A stretch of DNA of 64,000 bases from Bifidobacterium margollesii (GCF_002860355.1 NZ_NMWU01000029.1:84697-148696); one strand, 5' to 3'. Shown: positions 17,906-28,474, counted from the first letter of the stretch. Notes: a model not told the origin generated them from the letters alone. A program made the numbers and translations.

Positions 17906-20776
17906 TCACTCAGGGCTTTTCAGCGCGCCGACCATGTCGATGCGGTCGAGCATCCGGTTCGTAACGAAGGTGACGAGTACGGCGAACACCAGTGACAGCA
18001 CTCCGGAGATCACGTAGCTGAGCCACTGCACATGCACCGCGAAGTAGATGCTCGGCATGCGCAGCACCATCGTCAGCCCCTCGCCGGCCAGACGACCCAG
18101 CGGCAGTCCGAAGGCCACGCCGATCAGCGTGAGGATGATCATCTCCTTGTTCACGTAGCGGCGCACCTCCCGCCGTTTGAATCCCAGCACCTTGATGGTG
18201 GCGAGCTCCCGCTCCCGTTCGGAGATGTTGGTGGTGGACAGCGTGAACAGCACCACGAAGGCGAGCGCTCCCGCCAGTACGAGCAGCACGTAGACCACCG
18301 TGTTGATCAGCGTGAAGTTCTTGGTGAAATCACGTACCAGTTCGGCCGTGGACGTGACGGAGAGGTATTCGCCCGCGTGGGCGAGCCGATCGCAGAACCG
18401 GATCTGCGCGGCCGGATCGCCGTCGAGATGGGCGAGCATGGCGTTGGCGTGGTAGTCGCCATACAGCCGTTCGTACAGGCGCTGCGTCATGAATACCGAA
18501 TTGCCCAGATAGTTTTCCACCACCGCGTTCACGGGTGCGTCGGCACCGTGCAGCGTGGAGTCCTTGATGTGCGCGATGCCGCCGACGTCGAGGCCGAGCA
18601 TCTGCTGGGCGTTCTTGGTGATCGCCACACCGGAGTCGGACAGCCGCACCGCGGAACCCCCTCCCATGGCTGCGCTCCAGTCGCTCTGCGCCTCGCGCAG
18701 ATGGATGTAGTCATCGATGTCAGCGCCCTCGGGGACCACGATCAGCTGCACGTTCTCCTCTTGGCCGCGGCCCTCATCGGCGGTGGTTCCTCCACTACCG
18801 GCGACGCTGAGCGATGCCGAGTCGATGCGCACGCCGAGCACGTCCTTCACTGCGTCGTCGCCGCGAAGGCTCTTCATCGCGGACTCATGATCGTCGTCCG
18901 ATGTGACGGCCATGAGATCGTAGGCGGTGACGCCACCGTACTGGTTGGGGGAAAGCATGACGACCGAATCCCTGATCGCGAACCCGCACATGAGCAGCAT
19001 CGTGCATCCGGCGATGCCGGCGATGGTCATGAAGGCTCGCGCCTTGTATCGGAACAAGTTTCTCGCGGTCACCTTGTTGAGGAACGACATACGGCTCCAT
19101 AGCGGGCGTATCCGCTCCAGCAGAATCGTCTTGCCTGCCTTCGGCGCCTTGGGACGCATCAGCGCCGCGGGGGCGAGCCTGAGTTCCCCTCGGCATGCCC
19201 AGACGGCCGATCCCACGATCACCGCGACGAACAGCAGCACCGCACCGATCCCGTAAAGCCAATCGAAGTGCAGGGAGAATCCCGGCAGCAGGTACATGGT
19301 CTCGAAGATGGTGAAGATGATTTCCGGCAGGGCCACGAAACCAAGCAGATCACCCAGGAGGCCTCCCGAAAGACAGGCAAGGCCGGCGTAGACCATGTAT
19401 TTGACGAGGATCTCACGCCGCCGGTATCCGAGGGCCTTGTAGGTGCCGATCAGACCTCGCTCCTCCTCCACCATGCGGGCGATGGCGGTGAGACTGATCA
19501 GCACGGCCACGATCAGGAACAGTATGGGAAACGCGGTGCCGATGGCTTCAATGGATTTGGCGTCGCTGTCGATGCTCGCATACCCCGACAACGCAGTGCG
19601 GTCGCGAACATACCATTGTGCCGCATCGATGTCGTCCACCTTGCGGCGAGCGTCGGCGATATCACGTCGAGCGCTCGCTTTCTTCTCGTTGAATTCGGCT
19701 TGACGCTCATCCAACGTGTTCTGTGCGTCGTCGAGCTGTGTCTGTGCGGCCTGCAACTGTATGGCGGCCTGCATGCCGGCCTGCGCGGCCTGATCGATGG
19801 AGACTCCCCCGAGGGCCGACTCCAGATCGCTCCGCTGCGTCTCCAGCTGTGTTCTCTGCCCGTCGATCCGGCTTCGGGCTTCGTCGATGCTGGTCTGCGC
19901 GTCGGCAAGCTCCCGGTTCGCCTTGTTCTCCTCCTTGTCGATCTCCGCGTTCATATCCGCCTTGACCGCATCGGTGCGAGCCCGCTCCCGTTCGGCCTGA
20001 ATATCGCCGATGCGGGTTTTCACCGCATCGACCAACGTGGTGTATGCGGTGTCGTAGGCCCGCTCGTCCCGCGCTCCTCCGACCGTGATGTACACGGCGG
20101 TGTAGGTGTCGCGCGCGGACTCGTTCACCGCGGAACGGGTGACGTAGAAATCGTAGGGCGCTTTCGAGGAGTCGTTGCGAAACGCCGTGGCCCCTTCCGT
20201 ATTGTTGATATCGGCCGGATCGATCACCGTACCGACGATCGTATACGCATGACGGGCGAATAGTTCTTCGGTTTCGGCATCCTCTTCGGAAGACGCGCCG
20301 GTCGAAACCGGATCGCCGAACGATACGGTGTCGCCGATCCGAGCGCCGGTGTCCTTCAGATAGGCGGCCGTGGTCACCGTCTCGCGATCGGTGCGCGGCA
20401 GCCGCCCGTCGATGATGCGAGGCTCGTTCATGCCGCCGTCGTCCAGAGCGGTCACGTCCGCTTTGGAACGTCCGCCGTTCACGTCGATGGCGACCTCCTC
20501 CCCGTAGCCGCCAACCACACGCCACACGCCATCGACATCATTCGAAATCGCCGCAACGTCGTCATCGGTGAGTCCCAACGTGGACACCACGGAAACGTCG
20601 TACAGATTCTGCTCGTCAAAGAACGCATCGGCACTGAGACGCAGATCCACGCATGCGGCCTTCAATCCGGTGGCCATGGTCACGCCCAAAGCGGTGATGA
20701 TCATGATGGAGACGAACCGTTTCCATCCATGAGCGACGGTACGCCATACATCCTTGCCGAATGCGCTCGACATCAT
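17906..20776 (-). CDS. large FtsX/MacB-type ABC transporter permease
   Basis: 956 residues. There is an N-terminal TM helix (about 20-40; FVSIMIITALGVTMATGLKAA), then an extracytoplasmic domain with a coiled coil at about 275-390 (repeated RSRIDGQRTQLE-type heptads). A first FtsX domain with TM helices lies at about 415-540. A second extracytoplasmic domain follows, then the terminal FtsX domain with SERERELATIKVLGFKRREV and three more helices. Such proteins move lipids or peptides or act mechanically with a cognate ATPase, yet no ATPase gene lies on either side. The start at 20776 has gaggtgaacg before it. Confidence 0.88.
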   Translation of the reverse strand: MMSSAFGKDVWRTVAHGWKRFVSIMIITALGVTMATGLKAACVDLRLSADAFFDEQNLYDVSVVSTLGLTDDDVAAISNDVDGVWRVVGGYGEEVAIDVNGGRSKADVTALDDGGMNEPRIIDGRLPRTDRETVTTAAYLKDTGARIGDTVSFGDPVSTGASSEEDAETEELFARHAYTIVGTVIDPADINNTEGATAFRNDSSKAPYDFYVTRSAVNESARDTYTAVYITVGGARDERAYDTAYTTLVDAVKTRIGDIQAERERARTDAVKADMNAEIDKEENKANRELADAQTSIDEARSRIDGQRTQLETQRSDLESALGGVSIDQAAQAGMQAAIQLQAAQTQLDDAQNTLDERQAEFNEKKASARRDIADARRKVDDIDAAQWYVRDRTALSGYASIDSDAKSIEAIGTAFPILFLIVAVLISLTAIARMVEEERGLIGTYKALGYRRREILVKYMVYAGLACLSGGLLGDLLGFVALPEIIFTIFETMYLLPGFSLHFDWLYGIGAVLLFVAVIVGSAVWACRGELRLAPAALMRPKAPKAGKTILLERIRPLWSRMSFLNKVTARNLFRYKARAFMTIAGIAGCTMLLMCGFAIRDSVVMLSPNQYGGVTAYDLMAVTSDDDHESAMKSLRGDDAVKDVLGVRIDSASLSVAGSGGTTADEGRGQEENVQLIVVPEGADIDDYIHLREAQSDWSAAMGGGSAVRLSDSGVAITKNAQQMLGLDVGGIAHIKDSTLHGADAPVNAVVENYLGNSVFMTQRLYERLYGDYHANAMLAHLDGDPAAQIRFCDRLAHAGEYLSVTSTAELVRDFTKNFTLINTVVYVLLVLAGALAFVVLFTLSTTNISERERELATIKVLGFKRREVRRYVNKEMIILTLIGVAFGLPLGRLAGEGLTMVLRMPSIYFAVHVQWLSYVISGVLSLVFAVLVTFVTNRMLDRIDMVGALKSPE

Positions 20777-20933
20777 CGTTCACCTCTTCCACAGGGCAGG
20801 CAGGGCGCGTCATCGCACCGGCTCGGAATCCACCTTCCCCGCTCTTCACTATAAACAGCATGGGAAACAACGAATGGGCTCCGGAGACGCGGAAGACAAA
20901 CCTCAGCGGAGACAGACGACTCATCGATGGGAT

Positions 20934-23900
20934 CTACCGACCGTGGTCGGAAAGCCGCTGGGACACCACGGCGGTGACGCCGTCGGAACGCATGGTCACG
21001 CCATACAGCGCATCCGCGATACCCATGGTGCGCTGCTGATGGGTGATGACGATCAGCTGGGCGTGCTCGCGCAGCCGTTCGAACGCCCCAAGCAGTCGCG
21101 TCAAATTCACGTCATCCAGCGCGGCCTCGACCTCATCCATCACGTAGAACGGGCTGGGACGTGCGGTGAAGATCGCGAAGAGGAACGCCAGCGCGGTCAG
21201 CGAGCGCTCGCCGCCGGACAGCAGACTGAGCTGCCTCACCCGTTTGCCGGCGGGACGGGCCCGCACCAGCACGCCCGTGGAAAGCAGATCGTCCGGATTC
21301 TCCAGAACCAGCGATCCCTGACCACCCGGGAACAGCACGCCGAACATCGTCTCGAACGCTGCCGCGGTGTCGGCGAACGCCTTGTTGAACACGTCGATCA
21401 TCGTGGCGTCGAGGCGTTTGATCAGCGCGAGCAGATCCTCCCGTGATTTCGCCACGTCGGCCCGCTGCTCGTTGAAGTAGCGGTTGCGGGCCTCAAGCGC
21501 TTCGAATTCCTCGGCGGCCAACGGGTTGATCCTGCCGAGTCTGGACAGGTCCCGTTTCGCCTTGTCGAGCCGGGCGAGCTGTTCCTCGCGATCGTAGGGT
21601 ACCGTGCGATACCGCGGCTCGCCATCCAAGGATTCCTCGTCTTCGGCCGAACCTTCCCCGCGTTCGGGTTCCACCGGCCTGCCGTTGTCGTCGAGCACCG
21701 GCACCGGCTTGTCCGGGCCGTATCCGGCGATGATCTCGTCATATGTCATACCCAGATCGTCGGAGATCTTCTGCTGCAGCTGTCCGTGGGATGCGGCCAG
21801 ACGTTCCCGTTCGAGATCGAGTTCATGTTCGCGACTCTGAAGCCTGTTCAGATTCGGTTCGAGCTCGTTCCTCCGGGAGCGCAGTCGGGCAAGCCGCTCG
21901 TCGGCGGCCGACGCGTCCCGTCGCGCCTTGCTTCGTGCGGATTCCACCGAGTCGATGCGAGTGGAGAGATCATCCGCCGCACGTCGTGCTTCGCGCGCCA
22001 CGTCGCCGGCACGCTGCGACTGCGCACGCCTCCGGCCGTTCAGCTCCTCGACGCGTCTGCGGCGCTGCTCGGCCTGCGCGGCATTGTCGTTCAGCAGTGA
22101 GGCCTGACGCTTCAGGGACTGTCCCAGGCGCGCCGCCTCGGTCCATTGAAGTTTCGCTTCGGTCTCCTCGTCCCGGGTGGAGGCGAGCGCCGTTTCAAGA
22201 TCATGCTCACGCGCGGCGAGCTCGTCGAAATCGGCCTGTGCGTCCTCGGCCTGTTCGGCGGTTCGCAGGGTCTGCCGCAGATCATCCAGCTTCGTCCGAT
22301 GGGATTCCCTCTCCTCGTCCACGGCGCTTATCCTGCGGTCGATGCCTTCGATCTGCCGGGCGATGCCGTTGACTCGTTCGACTGCGGCCTTCAGGGTCTT
22401 TTCGGCCTGCTTCGCCTGCAGGCGTCGTTCCGTCCGCCGAGCCTGCTCGTGCTGGACTCGTTCGGCGGCGGCGTCTCTCGCCAGACGCCCCTCATTCAGC
22501 CGGCGATTCGCTTCGTCAAGCTGGGTGCGGAGATTTTCGATCTCCTTCAGGGCCTTGTTCCTACGGGCCACAAGGGAAAGATCGCTTTGTGACAACGCCG
22601 AACCGCCGGACGCAGCCACTCCGGCGTCGAACAGTTCGCCGGATTGCGTCACCGCCCGGCGGCAAGCGCCCTCTGCGACGAGCCGCTGGGCCTCTTCGGC
22701 GGTTGATGCGACGGCCACGTCCTGCAGCAACAGACTGACCGCGCGAACGACCGTCTCGGCCAGCTGCCGATCATCGGCTTTGGTCGAGACGGAAACCAGA
22801 TCCGCGGCACGAATGGTGCCCGCAGGCATGGGCGACTCGATGGGGACGCCGCCGGAGACGGCGTCCAGCAGGCGAATCAGCACGGCTTTGCCCATATGGC
22901 GTTCGTGGGTCAATTCCAAGGCGCGCAGCAGATCGCTTTCGCCCGGCACCACCAGCGCTCCGGCATAATCGCCCAATGCGCGGGAGACGGCTTCCTCCCA
23001 ACCTTCGCGCACCTCAATGAATTCGGCGACCCGTCCGAGGGAACCGGTTTCGGCCGAACGGCTCAGCTCATCCGAAGCGTTGCGGCTCTCCAGAGTGTCG
23101 GCGAGTGCATCCGCCTTCGCCTGCAGCGATACGATGCGGTTTTCCAGCGATCGGCTGCGCTCCTCCCGTTCGCCGGCGATACTGCGGGCCGTTTCGAGAT
23201 GTCGTCGGGCTTCGTCGAGAGCCTCATCCCCGTCATCCGTTTTCGCGACCTCGTCGTTCAGCGCCGCAAGGGCTGTCTTCGCTTCGGCCAGCTGAGTGCC
23301 CAGTGCCTCCCGTTGCGCGGATGCGTCGTCCCTGCGGGTTTCGCATGCGAGCGCCAATGTTTCCTCGCGGGCGATCAGTTCGCGCAATCGGGCCATCTGC
23401 GATTCATGGTTCCGAGCCGTTTTTCGCAGTTCGGTGATGGTTTGCCGCAGTGAAGCGAGTCTGCGTTCGTCTTCGGCACGACGTTCCGTGGCCGCGTCCA
23501 GTCGCATCCGCGTTTCGGCTACGGTTTCCTGCTGCGAGGCAGACTGTACGGTCAGTTCGTCGGCACGGCGTCGCAGCAGATCGGGGTCCTCCCCCGTATT
23601 CGTCACGATCTGTCCGAGCAGCGATCGGCTGCGCTCCTCGGCCAATGCGGCGAGGGCGATCATCCGCTCGCGCAGTTGTCCCATCTCATGCCATATCGAG
23701 TCGAGTCGAGCGATGGCCGGACTTGTCTGCCGGGCCTGGGCCTCCGCCTGTTCGACACGCACCCTCATTTCGGCAAGCTCGCGTTGGCATGAGGAGAGTT
23801 TGGCACGCACGTCGGTCAGTTCGCCGCGGACCTCCTGTCGGCGTTCGTTGAGCCGCATTGCGTCGTCGGCGTGCAGTCTGGCCTGCGCGTCGCGCAGGAT

Positions 23901-24560
23901 CACACGGATGCCGTCCGCCCGTCGGCTGACCCGCGCCTGGCGACCGAGGGGTCCGAGCTGTCGGTGGATCTCACCGAGCAGATCATCGAGTCTGGTGAGG
24001 TTTTTCTCGGTGGCGGCGAGTTTACGCAAGGCCCGTTCCTTGCGCCGGCGATGCTTGAGAATGCCGGCCGCCTCCTCGATGAACGCACGGTGACCGGCGG
24101 GGTCCGCGTGCAGGATCCGATCAAGCTGCCCCTGCCCGACGATGACGTGCATCTGCGATCCGAGTCCGGTGTCGCTGAGCAGTTCCTGGATGTCGAGCAG
24201 ACGGCAGGCCGATCCGTTGATCGCATACTGTGATCCGCCGTTGCGAAAGATCGTTCGGCTGATCGTCACTTCCGTGTAGTCGATGTCGAGCGTGCGATCG
24301 GTGTTGTCGATGGTCAGACTCACCTGGGCCCGGCCGAGCGGCGGTCGCGACGAGGTGCCCGCGAAGATCACGTCCTCCATGGAGGTTCCCCGCAGGTTGC
24401 GCGCCCCCTGTTCGCCCATCACCCAGGTCAGGGCGTCCACGATGTTGGATTTGCCTGAACCATTGGGCCCCACCACCGCGGTGATTCCCGGCTCGAATCG
24501 CAACGTGGTGGCGGAGGCGAAGGATTTGAAGCCCTTGAGCGTGAGCTCCTTGAGGTACAT
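20934..24560 (-). CDS. smc: chromosome segregation ATPase SMC
   Basis: 1208 residues, normal length. Walker A VGPNGSGKSNIVDALTWVMGE is at about residue 31. Long coiled coils with Glu/Arg-rich heptads (about 165-490 and 665-995) flank a hinge (about 505-660). The C-terminal ABC signature is LSGGERSLTALAFLFAIF, with Walker B PFYVMDEVEAALDD. It forms the condensin ring with ScpA (7425-8204) and ScpB (6791-7402). Its ATG overlaps the folC stop (TGATG). The usual ftsY neighbour is absent downstream, where the FtsX-type permease lies instead. Confidence 0.97.
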   Translation of the reverse strand: MYLKELTLKGFKSFASATTLRFEPGITAVVGPNGSGKSNIVDALTWVMGEQGARNLRGTSMEDVIFAGTSSRPPLGRAQVSLTIDNTDRTLDIDYTEVTISRTIFRNGGSQYAINGSACRLLDIQELLSDTGLGSQMHVIVGQGQLDRILHADPAGHRAFIEEAAGILKHRRRKERALRKLAATEKNLTRLDDLLGEIHRQLGPLGRQARVSRRADGIRVILRDAQARLHADDAMRLNERRQEVRGELTDVRAKLSSCQRELAEMRVRVEQAEAQARQTSPAIARLDSIWHEMGQLRERMIALAALAEERSRSLLGQIVTNTGEDPDLLRRRADELTVQSASQQETVAETRMRLDAATERRAEDERRLASLRQTITELRKTARNHESQMARLRELIAREETLALACETRRDDASAQREALGTQLAEAKTALAALNDEVAKTDDGDEALDEARRHLETARSIAGEREERSRSLENRIVSLQAKADALADTLESRNASDELSRSAETGSLGRVAEFIEVREGWEEAVSRALGDYAGALVVPGESDLLRALELTHERHMGKAVLIRLLDAVSGGVPIESPMPAGTIRAADLVSVSTKADDRQLAETVVRAVSLLLQDVAVASTAEEAQRLVAEGACRRAVTQSGELFDAGVAASGGSALSQSDLSLVARRNKALKEIENLRTQLDEANRRLNEGRLARDAAAERVQHEQARRTERRLQAKQAEKTLKAAVERVNGIARQIEGIDRRISAVDEERESHRTKLDDLRQTLRTAEQAEDAQADFDELAAREHDLETALASTRDEETEAKLQWTEAARLGQSLKRQASLLNDNAAQAEQRRRRVEELNGRRRAQSQRAGDVAREARRAADDLSTRIDSVESARSKARRDASAADERLARLRSRRNELEPNLNRLQSREHELDLERERLAASHGQLQQKISDDLGMTYDEIIAGYGPDKPVPVLDDNGRPVEPERGEGSAEDEESLDGEPRYRTVPYDREEQLARLDKAKRDLSRLGRINPLAAEEFEALEARNRYFNEQRADVAKSREDLLALIKRLDATMIDVFNKAFADTAAAFETMFGVLFPGGQGSLVLENPDDLLSTGVLVRARPAGKRVRQLSLLSGGERSLTALAFLFAIFTARPSPFYVMDEVEAALDDVNLTRLLGAFERLREHAQLIVITHQQRTMGIADALYGVTMRSDGVTAVVSQRLSDHGR

Positions 24561-26041
24561 CAGCCCTCTTCCGGGTCGGGGCCCTCCGACGCGCAGTCAG
24601 GGGCGCTCCGGGAGGGGTCGTCCTGCACGCGTTCGGATTTCGGCTTCCTCAGGTCCTCGTTCATCTGCTCCTTGAGCAGCATGCGCGCGTCTCCCGCGGT
24701 GACGAAGCTGCCGCAGACCAGCACGCCGTGGCCGTATCCCACGCCGGTGTCGTCGGCGGAGTCGACCAGATCGACGGCGGTCTGGATCGCATCGGGCAGA
24801 TAATCCCTGCGGATCACGCGATCCTCGCCGAACACGTCGACTGCGATTCGTTCCAGCTCTTCGGCCGGCATCACACGGTTCTTCCACGAGTTCTCGGTGA
24901 CGACGATGGTTTCGAGCATGGGTTCGAGCACGCCGAGCACCTCCTCGACGTCCTTGTCCTTCATCATCGAGACCACGCCGACGAGCTGCTGGAAGTCGAA
25001 GTTCTCCTCGATGGCGTCACGCAGGGCGGTCACCGCGTTGAGATTGTGACCGCCGTCGACGATGATCGTCGGTGAGGTGCGGACCACTTCGATGCGTCCG
25101 GGCACCTTGACCGAGCTGAGCGATTCGGCCACCACGTCGCCGTCGAGCGGCCCGTTGACGGGCACGACCACTTCGGCGGCCGCCAGCGCGGAGAGGGCGT
25201 TATGCGCCTGATGCTCTCCGAACATGGAGATCGGCACGTCCTCGTACAGGCCGTTCGGCGTGCGCAGCGTGGCGATCTGCCCGCCCACGGCGGGCTGCCG
25301 GGAGACGACCTCCATCTCCTCGCCGTCGCGGATCAGCCCCTGGGCGTGCTTCTCGCGCACGGTGCGTTCGATGATGGGCAGCACGGCCTCGGCGTGCGGC
25401 TGGGGACCGACGATCACGGTGGAGTTCGACTTGATGATGCCGGCCTTCTGTTCGGCGATCTGCTCCACGGTGTCACCGAGCCACTGCATGTGGTCCATAT
25501 CCACCGGCCCGATGATCGACGCGTCGCCGTCGAGCACGTTGGTGGCGTCCCACAGGCCGCCCATGCCCACCTCCACCACGGCCACGTCCACGGGCGCGTC
25601 GGCGAACGCCCAGAACGCCATGGTGGTGAGCACTTCGAAGAAGCTCATCTTCGGGTCGCCGACTTCGGCGGATTTGGCGTCGAGCAGGTCGATGAAGTCC
25701 TTGACCTGATCCCAGATGTCCACGAACTCGTCGTCGGAGAGCTGCTGGCCGTCGATGCGGATGCGTTCGGTCACCTTCTCCACATGCGGCGAGGTGTACA
25801 GCCCGGTGCGCAGACCGTAGTGCCGGCATATCGATTCGACCATGCGGGCCGTGGATCCCTTGCCGTTCGTGCCGGTGATGTGCACCACGCGGAACGACTG
25901 CTGCGGGTTGCCCAGCATGTCCATGATCGTGGCCATGCGGTCGATCTTCGGATCGAAGTCGTGCTCGGGGGCGCGCCCCATGATCGTGCGATATACCTCG
26001 TCGAGGGTTCTGCCCTCGCTGTTCGGATGTTCGAAAGACAT
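24560..26041 (-). CDS. folC: bifunctional folylpolyglutamate synthase / dihydrofolate synthase
   Basis: 493 residues. The Mur-ligase-type P-loop is VHITGTNGKGSTARMVESI near residue 55. The family motif YTSPHVEKVTERIRIDGQ follows, then the FFEVLTTMAFWAFADAPVDVAVVEVGMGG segment, read here in pieces, and the C-terminal VDGGHNLNAVTALRDAI. It adds glutamate to dihydropteroate/folates with ATP. The last 35 residues are an acidic/Ser-rich extension. It overlaps smc by one base, so the two are cotranscribed. The ATG at 26041 follows a ggcggagc ribosome binding site. Confidence 0.95.
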   Translation of the reverse strand: MSFEHPNSEGRTLDEVYRTIMGRAPEHDFDPKIDRMATIMDMLGNPQQSFRVVHITGTNGKGSTARMVESICRHYGLRTGLYTSPHVEKVTERIRIDGQQLSDDEFVDIWDQVKDFIDLLDAKSAEVGDPKMSFFEVLTTMAFWAFADAPVDVAVVEVGMGGLWDATNVLDGDASIIGPVDMDHMQWLGDTVEQIAEQKAGIIKSNSTVIVGPQPHAEAVLPIIERTVREKHAQGLIRDGEEMEVVSRQPAVGGQIATLRTPNGLYEDVPISMFGEHQAHNALSALAAAEVVVPVNGPLDGDVVAESLSSVKVPGRIEVVRTSPTIIVDGGHNLNAVTALRDAIEENFDFQQLVGVVSMMKDKDVEEVLGVLEPMLETIVVTENSWKNRVMPAEELERIAVDVFGEDRVIRRDYLPDAIQTAVDLVDSADDTGVGYGHGVLVCGSFVTAGDARMLLKEQMNEDLRKPKSERVQDDPSRSAPDCASEGPDPEEG

Positions 26042-26295
26042 GCTCCGCCTTCACGCCCCGGAGGGCCCTGTAACGTTAATGAATGCTCGTAGCATTCTAA
26101 ACAGCCGCCGTGACCATGCATCACCGCTACGGCATGAGCGAACATTCCCGTGACAAGCGACGCGATCGACCCTTAAGCGCACGAGAGCCGTTCGATATCG
26201 GACATTAACCTTCTCATCTCGTTTCTGCTCCTATGATGAACAGAGAATATCCAGAGAATACGCAGGGGCTCAGTCCCGCGCATGGAAAGGAGCTC
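26042..26295. other. intergenic region between divergent folC and aminopeptidase P
   Basis: 254 bp holding the promoters of two divergent genes. A small palindrome gaatgct-cgt-agcattc lies at 26081-26097 and could be an operator. No ORF or RNA gene is evident. Confidence 0.4.
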
Positions 26296-27921
26296 ATGGT
26301 GTCGGCAGACGATGAAGCACGCAAGGCTCAGGCGGCGAAGCGGTACGAGGCGGATGAGGAGGAGCTGACCGCGCAGGCGGTGGGCGAGCGCGTGACGAAC
26401 CGCACGCTCTCCCCGAAGTCCGAATCGTTCAAGGCGTTCATGACCGAAGGATGGGGCGAAGTCGATCCCGGTGTGGAGCCGCTGGAATCCAGCAAGTACA
26501 TTCCCGCACGTCTCGAAGCGCTGGGCAGGCGCTTCCCCGACAGCCGCATCGTGCTGCCGGCCGGCCAGCCCAAGGCCCGCAACAACGATTGCGACTACGC
26601 GTTCCGCGCCGACACCTCGTTCGCCTACTACACGGGTCTGGGCGAGGACTACGAGGCGGGTGCCGTGCTGGTGCTTGACCCGGTCGCCCCCGACTCCCCG
26701 GAGGCGAAGGCCGGCAGGACGCATGTCGCCACGCTGTATCTGCGTCCGCGCGCCGATCAGAACACCGAGGACTACTACCGTTCCGGTTACGGCGAATACT
26801 GGGTTGGCGCACGCCCCGGCCTGGCCGAGTTCACGACGATGACCGGTCTGCAGACCCGCGACATCTCCCAGCTCGACGACGCGCTGAGCAAGGACGTCGG
26901 TCCGGAGAACGGCGCCGTGCAGCTGCGCGTGATCCGCGAGGCGGACGCTGAAGTCACCGGCGAAGTGGAGCGGATCCGCGAGCAGAACGGCTGGAATGAT
27001 CCGGACCGCAACCGTGCGGCCGATGATCGTCTTCACGAGTTCGCCGCCGAGGCCCGCATGGTGAAGGACGAGTACGAGGTGGGCGAGATCCGCAAGGCCG
27101 TGGCCGCCACGCATCGCGGGTTCGACCGCATGCTGGCCGCCCTGCCGCGTGCGCTCGACAAGCCGCGTAGCGAGAGGATTCTGGAAGGCGCGTTCAACGC
27201 CAACGCCCGCGAGGAGGGCAACGACGAGGGCTACGGAACGATCGTGGCATCCGGCCCGCACGCCGCCACGCTGCACTGGGAGCGCAACACCGGCAGCATC
27301 GACAGCGGTGAGCTGCTGCTCATCGACGCCGGCGTGGAGGTCAACAGCCTGTACACTGCCGACATCACCCGCACCTTCCCCACCAACGGCAAGTTCACGC
27401 CGTTCCAGCGTCGCCTGTACGAAGCGGTGCTCAAGGCCCAGCAGGCTGGTTTCGACGCGGCGAAGCCGGGCGTGACCTATCATCACATCCATGATGCGGT
27501 GATGCGTTCGATCGCCGAATCACTGCACGAGTTCGGCATTCTGCCGGTGAGCGTGGAGGAGTCGCTCTCCCCCGAGGGCCAGCAGCACCGCCGTTGGCTC
27601 GCCTGCGGCGTGGCCCACCATCTCGGTCTCGACGTGCATGACTGCGCCCAGGCCCGCTTCGAGTCGTATCAGGAGCGACCCATCACCCCGGGCATCACGT
27701 TCACCATCGAGCCTGGTCTCTACTTCAAGGAGAACGATCTGCTGGTGCCTCCGGAGTACCGCGGCATCGGCATCCGCATCGAGGACGACGTGCTGATGAC
27801 CGAGAACGGACCGGAGTGGATCAGCAAGGCCATTCCGAAGCAGCCCGACGACGTGGAGGCCTGGATGGCCGAGCAGGCGTCGAAGGCGGAAAAGGCACAG
27901 CCGTCAGGAAAGGCCCAGTGA
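26296..27921 (+). CDS. pepP: Xaa-Pro aminopeptidase (aminopeptidase P)
   Basis: 541 residues from the ATG at 26296 (ggaaaggagctc ribosome binding site); an upstream in-frame ATG at 26233 lacks one. The aminopeptidase P N-terminal domain covers about 40-215 (IPARLEALGRRFPDSRIVLPAG). The pita-bread metallopeptidase domain includes metal ligands in LLLIDAGVEVNSLYTADITRTFP (two Asp), VAHHLGLDVHD (His), FTIEPGLYF (Glu) and IRIEDDVLMT (Glu). It cleaves the N-terminal residue before proline using two Mn ions, probably in the cytoplasm on imported peptides. The NUDIX gene follows one base later. Confidence 0.95.
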   Translation: MVSADDEARKAQAAKRYEADEEELTAQAVGERVTNRTLSPKSESFKAFMTEGWGEVDPGVEPLESSKYIPARLEALGRRFPDSRIVLPAGQPKARNNDCDYAFRADTSFAYYTGLGEDYEAGAVLVLDPVAPDSPEAKAGRTHVATLYLRPRADQNTEDYYRSGYGEYWVGARPGLAEFTTMTGLQTRDISQLDDALSKDVGPENGAVQLRVIREADAEVTGEVERIREQNGWNDPDRNRAADDRLHEFAAEARMVKDEYEVGEIRKAVAATHRGFDRMLAALPRALDKPRSERILEGAFNANAREEGNDEGYGTIVASGPHAATLHWERNTGSIDSGELLLIDAGVEVNSLYTADITRTFPTNGKFTPFQRRLYEAVLKAQQAGFDAAKPGVTYHHIHDAVMRSIAESLHEFGILPVSVEESLSPEGQQHRRWLACGVAHHLGLDVHDCAQARFESYQERPITPGITFTIEPGLYFKENDLLVPPEYRGIGIRIEDDVLMTENGPEWISKAIPKQPDDVEAWMAEQASKAEKAQPSGKAQ

Positions 27922-27922
27922 G

Positions 27923-28462
27923 ATGGCGACCCCTCAGTTCATCCTCGATCTGAGAAAAAAGATCGGTCATGACCCGCTGTGGCTGATCGGTGTCTCCGCC
28001 TACGTGGAGGACGCCGACGGCCGTGTGCTGCTCGGCAGAAGGTCCGATACCGGCGAATGGGCGATGGTCTACGGCATCAACGAGCCGGGCGAGGAGCCTG
28101 CGGTGACGGTGATCCGCGAGGTTAAGGAGGAGACCGGCGTGGACTGCGTGCCCACGGAATTGGTCTCGGTGAAGTCCTCGGCGAGCATGATCCGGTATGC
28201 GAACGGCGATCAGGCCATGTACATGGATCACCTGTTCGTGTGCCGACTGGCGGACGGCGGCAATTCGCAGCCGTTCGTCGGCGACGATGAGAGTCTGAAC
28301 GTCGGATGGTTCTCCCCCGATGATCTGCCGCAGCCGCTGGCGGCCACCACGGTGGAGCGAATGGGCTATGTACGTGAGTTCCGCGCCAACGGCGACCATC
28401 GGGCGTTGTTCTCCACGCAGGACGCATCGGCTTCCGACGAGGCGCGGACCATCAAGCCGTAA
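27923..28462 (+). CDS. NUDIX hydrolase
   Basis: 179 residues. The NUDIX box lies near residue 55: GEEPAVTVIREVKEETGVD, containing the REVKEE metal-binding core. The preceding VEDADGRVLLGRRSDTGEWAM is the typical substrate-side strand. These enzymes hydrolyse nucleoside diphosphates linked to another moiety; the specific substrate is not evident. It begins one base after the pepP stop, with the ribosome binding site inside pepP (aggaaaggccc), so it is translationally coupled. Confidence 0.92.
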   Translation: MATPQFILDLRKKIGHDPLWLIGVSAYVEDADGRVLLGRRSDTGEWAMVYGINEPGEEPAVTVIREVKEETGVDCVPTELVSVKSSASMIRYANGDQAMYMDHLFVCRLADGGNSQPFVGDDESLNVGWFSPDDLPQPLAATTVERMGYVREFRANGDHRALFSTQDASASDEARTIKP

Positions 28463-28474
28463 ACGACCATCTGC

